Assembly (NCBI GenBank): GCA_937900065.1 | Contig: CALCDS010000210.1 | Span: forward strand, 1-18,703 | Direction of reading: 5' to 3' | Length of the DNA stretch: 18,703 nucleotides | Source of the DNA: an uncultured Clostridiaceae bacterium | GTDB taxonomy: Bacteria > Bacillota > Clostridia > Clostridiales > Oxobacteraceae | In this document: one piece after another, positions 14,462-18,703 of the stretch | Layout: the number at the start of each line of letters is the position of its first letter | Position numbering within the stretch: the stretch's first letter is position 1 | Position numbers and translations under genes: made by a program | Notes under the pieces: model-generated | The model's input: the letters and a program-made list of their open reading frames with translations, nothing else | Databases searched by the model: none | What the model was told of the DNA's origin: nothing

Positions 14462-15688
14462 ATGATAAAACCTGAACTCTTGGCTCCTGCCGGGAATATG
14501 GAAAAACTGAAAGTAGCATTTGATTATGGAGCCGATGCCGTGTATTTCGGAGGATCATCCTATGGCCTTAGGGCTTTTGCAGGCAATTTTTCAAATGATG
14601 AAATAAAGCAAGCTTTAGAATATACACACAGTATGTCCAAAAAAGCATATATAACCGTAAATATATTTCCTCATAATGCTGATTTTAAAGGCCTTGAGGA
14701 TTATTTGAAATTTTTGGATTCATGCAATGTCGACGGTATACTAGTATCTGATCCCGGAGTATTTCAAACTGTGCGGGAAACCGTGCCAAATATGAAAATA
14801 CATTTAAGCACCCAGGCAAACAATGTGAACTACAAGTCTGCAAATTTCTGGCATAATCTTGGCGTGAGCAGGATTGTGCTTGCAAGGGAGCTGAACTTAA
14901 AAGAGATAAAAGAGATAAGGGACAATACGCCTAGGTCATTAGAGCTTGAAGCGTTCGTGCATGGTGCAATGTGCATTTCGTACTCCGGGCGTTGCCTTTT
15001 AAGCAGTTATATGACGGGAAGAGATTCAAACAGGGGAGAATGTGCTCATCCATGCAGGTACAAGTATTATCTGATGGAAGAAAAGCGTCCCGGACAATAT
15101 ATGCCAGTGTTTGAGGATGAAAGAGGAACATACATAATGAATTCAAAAGACCTTTGCATGATAAATCATATACCTGATTTGGTTCATGCCGGTATAACCA
15201 GTTTTAAAATAGAAGGCAGGATGAAAAGTTCATTTTATGTTGCAACCGTTGTCAAAGCATACAGACAGGCTATAGATAAATATATGGACGCCCCGCAAGA
15301 TTATAAATTTGACAATGCATGGCTTGAAGATATTATGAAGTCCAGTCATAGAGCGCTCTCAACAGGTTTCTATTATGATGATCCGGGACAGATATATGAA
15401 AACAGTACATATATAAGAAACTATGATATAGTAGGGATTGTTTTGGAGTATGATAAGGATAAAAAATTGGCCAAGATAGAGCAGAGAAACAGGGTATTTA
15501 AGGGAGATACAGTGGAAGTATTCAGTCCGCATGATGACACATTCAGTCTGAAGCTTGACTTTATGGCTGATGAAAACGGCGATGAAATAAAAGTTGCGCC
15601 ACATCCCCAGATGAAATATTATATAAAATGTGAAAGGGAATTGAAACCTTTAGACATGGTTATTAAAAAGATCATAAATGAAGATTAG
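14462..15688 (+). CDS. trhP: U32-family peptidase-like protein, tRNA U34 hydroxylation (TrhP/YrrO type)
   Basis: This 408-residue protein carries the U32 signature EAFVHGAMCISYSGRCLLS (163-181). Four cysteines at 171, 178, 194 and 198 are spaced as in members that bind an iron-sulfur cluster. The N-terminal PELLAPAGNMEKLKVAFDYGADAVYFGG barrel and the IEGRMKSSFYVATVVKAYR segment are standard. E. coli TrhP and the B. subtilis YrrN/YrrO pair make 5-hydroxyuridine at tRNA position 34, and the tight coupling to trmR here suggests the same job. Bacillus has two U32 genes at this locus, one short; only the long YrrO-like one is present here. Start ATG 14462 has GGGGG at 14448-14452 as SD. Confidence 0.88.
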   Translation: MIKPELLAPAGNMEKLKVAFDYGADAVYFGGSSYGLRAFAGNFSNDEIKQALEYTHSMSKKAYITVNIFPHNADFKGLEDYLKFLDSCNVDGILVSDPGVFQTVRETVPNMKIHLSTQANNVNYKSANFWHNLGVSRIVLARELNLKEIKEIRDNTPRSLELEAFVHGAMCISYSGRCLLSSYMTGRDSNRGECAHPCRYKYYLMEEKRPGQYMPVFEDERGTYIMNSKDLCMINHIPDLVHAGITSFKIEGRMKSSFYVATVVKAYRQAIDKYMDAPQDYKFDNAWLEDIMKSSHRALSTGFYYDDPGQIYENSTYIRNYDIVGIVLEYDKDKKLAKIEQRNRVFKGDTVEVFSPHDDTFSLKLDFMADENGDEIKVAPHPQMKYYIKCERELKPLDMVIKKIINED

Positions 15689-15693
15689 CCGAA

Positions 15694-15734
15694 ACATTCT
15701 TTTGCCTGCACAGTTTGTACTGCAAAAAGAGTGT
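15694..15734 (+). other. Hairpin between trhP and udk
   Basis: ACATTCTTTTGC (15694-15705) pairs with GCAAAAAGAGTGT (15722-15734) over 12 bp with one G-U and one bulged A, leaving a 16-nt loop. There is no T-run after the stem, so a classical terminator is unlikely; it may be an mRNA processing or stability element. Confidence 0.4.
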
Positions 15735-15759
15735 CCCGCAACTTTAAAGGAGGAATACT

Positions 15760-16386
15760 ATGAAAAGGCCATTGCTTATTGGGATAAGTGGAGGGACCGG
15801 CTCTGGTAAAAGCACTGTAGTCCATGAAATATTGAATTCACTTCCTGAAAAAAGCATAACGATACTGGAACAGGATGCCTATTACAAGGAGCAAAGTGAA
15901 CTGTCGCTTGAGGAAAGATTAAAAATAAATTATGATCATCCGGATGCATTTGATACCCCTCTTTTAGTAAAGCATTTGAAGATGCTAGTAAATGGACAAG
16001 CAATTGATAAACCCGTATATGATTTTTCAGTATATAACCGAAGCAAAGCTACGGTAAGGGTGGAACCAAGGGATATAATAATACTTGAAGGCATATTGAT
16101 ACTCCAGGAACCAGACATACGAAGCTTGCTTGATATAAAGATATATGTTGACACAGACCCCGACGTCAGGATAATAAGAAGAATTACAAGGGATATAAAA
16201 GAAAGGGGCCGTACATATGAATCCGTGGTAAATCAATATCTAAATGTTGTAAGACCCATGCACCTGCAATTTGTAGAGCCTTCCAAACGCTATGCCGATA
16301 TAATAATACCTGAGGGAGGTTACAACAAGGTAGCAATCGATATAATAGTTGCAAAAATAAATTCTATCATCCAAAAAAATAAATGA
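15760..16386 (+). CDS. udk: Uridine kinase
   Basis: This 208-residue cytoplasmic enzyme phosphorylates uridine and cytidine with ATP or GTP in pyrimidine salvage. The P-loop GTGSGKST is at 12-19. The family motifs EQDAYYKE (37-44), NYDHPDAFDTPLL, and YDFSVYNR (substrate pocket) follow in order, as does the lid region RRITRDIKERGRTYESV. Length and order match family norms. Start ATG 15760 lies behind AAAGGAGGA. It sits downstream of trmR-trhP as in Bacillus (yrrM-yrrN-yrrO-udk); the usual next gene there, greA, is absent and the penicillin-binding protein comes directly. Confidence 0.96.
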   Translation: MKRPLLIGISGGTGSGKSTVVHEILNSLPEKSITILEQDAYYKEQSELSLEERLKINYDHPDAFDTPLLVKHLKMLVNGQAIDKPVYDFSVYNRSKATVRVEPRDIIILEGILILQEPDIRSLLDIKIYVDTDPDVRIIRRITRDIKERGRTYESVVNQYLNVVRPMHLQFVEPSKRYADIIIPEGGYNKVAIDIIVAKINSIIQKNK

Positions 16387-16453
16387 TACAGGTATAAAGC
16401 CTTTCAATACATGACAATAATTATATTATTAATTGATATTGGAAGGTATTTTT

Positions 16454-18175
16454 ATGCTCGACGATTTGAAAGTAAGAAAAAGGATAATCTTTTTATTCCT
16501 AACATTTATATTTCTTTTGTTAGTGCTTGAAGTGAGATTGTATGCCATAATGGTGATTAAAAGCGATTTTGCAAAAGAAGCAATGGATGAGCAGACTTAT
16601 AGATCAATCGTATATTATGATGGTTTTGAACTCAAGGGCGATATATACGATGCAAATATGAGAAAACTCACCAATAATGGTATTGAATATAAGGCTATTA
16701 TACTTCCATCAGCGGTTATAAAACATATTACAAGTAATAATTCGACATTCGAAAATCTCCTAAGGCTTATATGCGATTATGATAAGCTTGATTATTATGA
16801 TATGTTGACGAAAATCAGCAAAGAAGCTGCTGGGTATGACCAGGCCGTGGTTGTCGGCATAAACGACAGAATAAAAGATGAAATCGAAAGCTCCAACATC
16901 ACGGGAATATATGTGAAAAGCGGAATCAAAAAATTCGCAGACGATATTGGAGCATCGATACTTTCAAATTTTTTAAGCAATAGAATGAATGGAGAATATA
17001 TAAAATATGATGACAGCATAGATATGAAGATATTTAATTCTTTGGCAAGGCATGTAAAAAAAATATACAAGGTTCCCTTGGACGGAAGGGGAATGCTTAT
17101 GCCGGGGATGGAACCGATCGATGAAACAGTGGAGGAGAGTGTAGGCGGCCCTGTCGGAAATGTCATGCTCACGTTAGATTACAATATACAAAAAGCTGCG
17201 GAAGATGCGCTGCACGAAAAATCCGATAAAAACTGTGCTGCAACCGTAATGGATATAAGAAACGGAGAAGTACTGGCAATGGCCACAAAGGATGAGAATG
17301 GATGGGAGAGGAATATGGTTACATATGTTAATGACAATTCCGCTTATAACCCGGGTTCACTGTTTAAAATAATCGTGCTTGCGGCTGCACTTGAAAAAAA
17401 TAAGGTAGGATTGGAAACCAGCTTTTTTTGCAGCGGAGTTGATAGTGAAACCGGCATACACTGTTTCAACACTTCGGGACACGGCATGATAGGGCTTGAG
17501 GACGCGTTTGCAAATTCATGCAATGTGTATTTTATAAATCTGGCAAGAAAAGTCGGTCCTAAAGCCATAATGGATATGGCTCAAAAGTTCGGTTTCGGCA
17601 AAAAAGCATTGAATTTCTCAAAGGAATCAGCAGGCATGGTTTATAGAAAAAGTGAAGACATAGAATATGATATTGGAAACATTGCCATAGGCCAAAAGGA
17701 TATAATGGTAACACCCTTGCAAGTATGCAGCATGATATCCAGCATAGCAAATAATGGAATGAGGAATAAACCATATATTTTAAAGCGCATATTTGGTGAT
17801 GACGGAACCGTATATGAAAAACATGCTGATGAGAGTAAAAGTATAATATCGCCTGAAACTTCTGAAATAATCCAAAAGCTGATGACTGAAGTTGTAAAGA
17901 GGGGAACCGGTCAAAAAGCATCTCTATACTGCGGCTCGGCAGGCAAAACAGGAACGACTCAAAGAGGAATCGAATATGCTGATGGAAACTATGAACATGA
18001 GGACAGCTGGTTTGCAGGATATCTTCCGCTAAACCATCCCAAGTATGCTATATCGGTTTATGTAGAGGATGCAGAATCTAAAAGTTCAACAGCCCAGGAA
18101 ATATTTAAATCGATCGGAGAGAAAATGCTTTTATTTGATAACTTATCTGAAACTCCAAATGCAAATTATAATTGA
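16454..18175 (+). CDS. Class B penicillin-binding protein (transpeptidase), probably sporulation-associated
   Basis: This 573-residue membrane-anchored D,D-transpeptidase has a transmembrane anchor at about 10-34 and a non-catalytic N-terminal region starting GDIYDANMRKLTNN (62-75). The transpeptidase domain runs from about 233 to 562. All three active-site motifs are present: SLFK with Ser302 and Lys305, SCN at 355-357, and KTG at 498-500. There is no glycosyltransferase domain. I place the start at ATG 16454 behind TTGGAAGGT (16439-16447); the upstream TTG 16433 would put that SD inside the gene. The gap from udk is 67 bases without a convincing promoter. By position and length it resembles B. 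subtilis YrrR/PbpI (PBP4b), a mother-cell protein, and sigK follows here. The sporulation role is an inference. Confidence 0.9.
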   Translation: MLDDLKVRKRIIFLFLTFIFLLLVLEVRLYAIMVIKSDFAKEAMDEQTYRSIVYYDGFELKGDIYDANMRKLTNNGIEYKAIILPSAVIKHITSNNSTFENLLRLICDYDKLDYYDMLTKISKEAAGYDQAVVVGINDRIKDEIESSNITGIYVKSGIKKFADDIGASILSNFLSNRMNGEYIKYDDSIDMKIFNSLARHVKKIYKVPLDGRGMLMPGMEPIDETVEESVGGPVGNVMLTLDYNIQKAAEDALHEKSDKNCAATVMDIRNGEVLAMATKDENGWERNMVTYVNDNSAYNPGSLFKIIVLAAALEKNKVGLETSFFCSGVDSETGIHCFNTSGHGMIGLEDAFANSCNVYFINLARKVGPKAIMDMAQKFGFGKKALNFSKESAGMVYRKSEDIEYDIGNIAIGQKDIMVTPLQVCSMISSIANNGMRNKPYILKRIFGDDGTVYEKHADESKSIISPETSEIIQKLMTEVVKRGTGQKASLYCGSAGKTGTTQRGIEYADGNYEHEDSWFAGYLPLNHPKYAISVYVEDAESKSSTAQEIFKSIGEKMLLFDNLSETPNANYN

Positions 18176-18211
18176 GGATTAATTAATATCATGATAGTGC
18201 ATTGGGTACAT

Positions 18212-18240
18212 GCACATTCCCCAGAGTTGAATCATATAAT
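18212..18240 (+). promoter_or_regulatory. Sigma-E-type promoter of sigK
   Basis: GCACATT (18212-18218) and CATATAAT (18233-18240) are spaced 14 bp. Each has one mismatch to the B. subtilis sigma-E consensus (KMATATT; CATACAnT). In B. subtilis sigK is transcribed by sigma-E. An inverted repeat GTGCAT/ATGCAC (18197-18202 with 18210-18215) overlaps the -35. The -10 also contains TATAAT, but no sigma-A -35 lies 17 bp upstream. Confidence 0.6.
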
Positions 18241-18271
18241 TTAGAATAACTAGCTTTGGGGGTGAATCAGG

Positions 18272-18703
18272 TTGCTTATTGAATTTTTTGCCTCTATTTT
18301 TATGCTGTTTGAACATGCTGCAATGCTTGTCTCATACGTGTCCAATAACAATTCATTTCCAAAACCTTTATCAGAAGATGAAGAAAAAATTTATATAAGC
18401 AAGTTTAAAGATGGCGATGAAGAGGCAAGAAATGTACTGGTAGAGCGGAATCTAAGACTGGTCGCCCATATAGTTAAAAAATACAATTACACCGGAAGGG
18501 AAGTAGATGATTTAATTTCGGTGGGTACCATAGGACTTATAAAAGCAATAACAACATTTGACAATGACAAGGGAACGAGGCTTGCAACCTATGCTGCAAG
18601 GTGCATCGAGAATGAAATACTCATGGTGATACGTTCAAACAAAAAAAGCAAATCTGAAGTATTCCTTCAAGATCCAATAGGCGTTGACAAAGAGGGTAAC
18701 GAA
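18272..18703 (+). CDS. sigK: RNA polymerase sporulation sigma factor sigma-K (5' part, cut by window end)
   Basis: The 144 visible codons encode pro-sigma-K, the late mother-cell sigma factor. The start is TTG 18272 behind GGGGGTGA (18258-18265). Residues 1-21 form a hydrophobic pro-sequence ending MLVS, before YVSNN. In B. subtilis the membrane protease SpoIVFB cuts at the equivalent LVS/YVKNN bond, so cleavage after Ser21 is likely. Region 1.2/2 follows: EARNVLVERNLRLVAHIVKKY, then DDLISVGTIGLIKAI (region 2.2) and LATYAARCIENEIL (region 2.3/2.4). The frame is open through DPIGVDKEGNE to the edge, so there is no skin-type insertion at the position used in B. subtilis (roughly codons 110-115). 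The 3' half with region 4 lies outside the window. Confidence 0.95.
   Translation, partial: MLIEFFASIFMLFEHAAMLVSYVSNNNSFPKPLSEDEEKIYISKFKDGDEEARNVLVERNLRLVAHIVKKYNYTGREVDDLISVGTIGLIKAITTFDNDKGTRLATYAARCIENEILMVIRSNKKSKSEVFLQDPIGVDKEGNE

Noticed and set aside
16416..16430. AATAAT...ATTATT palindrome before the PBP gene as a Fur or PerR operator
   Set aside because: Similar AT-only arms occur at 10075-10086 and 10616-10631 with different spacing (3, 0 and 4). This looks like base composition rather than one operator, and the fit to a Fur box is poor.
1..18703. Mobile elements, phage genes, CRISPR arrays, rRNA or tRNA genes
   Set aside because: I found no transposase, integrase, regularly spaced repeats or tRNA/rRNA sequence; the only tRNA-related element is the T-box leader.

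Overview
The window is AT-rich, and all recognisable genes lie on the + strand. Ile is mostly ATA, Arg is mostly AGA/AGG, Shine-Dalgarno sites are strong (AGGAGG type), and TTG starts are common. Together with a T-box leader, ireB, RNase J, a Fur-family regulator and a gene for the sporulation factor sigma-K, this points to an endospore-forming member of the Firmicutes, most likely a Clostridia-type anaerobe. Species cannot be named from this sequence alone.

Layout. (1) 17-2985: a sigma-A promoter, an alanine T-box leader with its terminator, then alaS. (2) 2986-3264: a gene-free stretch with two nested-stem structures, the second ending in a T-run. (3) 3265-7192: ireB, a large alkaline-phosphatase-fold/polytopic membrane protein of unknown function, an aldo/keto reductase carrying two [4Fe-4S] motifs, then ruvX. 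(4) 7189-8078: yrzB (DUF1292) and fur, each with its own TTGACA promoter. (5) 8079-8358: a gene-free stretch with a long perfect hairpin, ahead of rnjA (8359-10023). (6) queT (10144-10614), preceded by a leader that can adopt two competing hairpins. (7) typA (10733-12562), whose promoter overlaps a Fur-box-like palindrome and whose short leader carries a terminator-like hairpin; then mltG and a clear terminator at 13707-13731. (8) trmR-trhP-udk-pbp (13809-18175), and finally the 5' part of sigK behind a sigma-E-type promoter, cut off by the window edge.

How the genes fit together. Much of the window is a conserved Firmicutes housekeeping neighbourhood: translation (alaS, ruvX for 16S rRNA maturation, typA, trmR/trhP for tRNA wobble-uridine modification, queT for a queuosine precursor), RNA decay (rnjA) and metal sensing (fur). 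A second theme is cell-wall control and synthesis: ireB, mltG and a class B penicillin-binding protein. The last of these sits directly before sigK, which suggests a sporulation role by analogy with Bacillus yrrR/pbpI.

I see no mobile element, CRISPR array, rRNA, tRNA or phage gene. No wholly new multi-gene system is evident. The least explained items are the membrane protein at 3540-5684, the structured spacer after alaS, the queT leader and the hairpin before rnjA.
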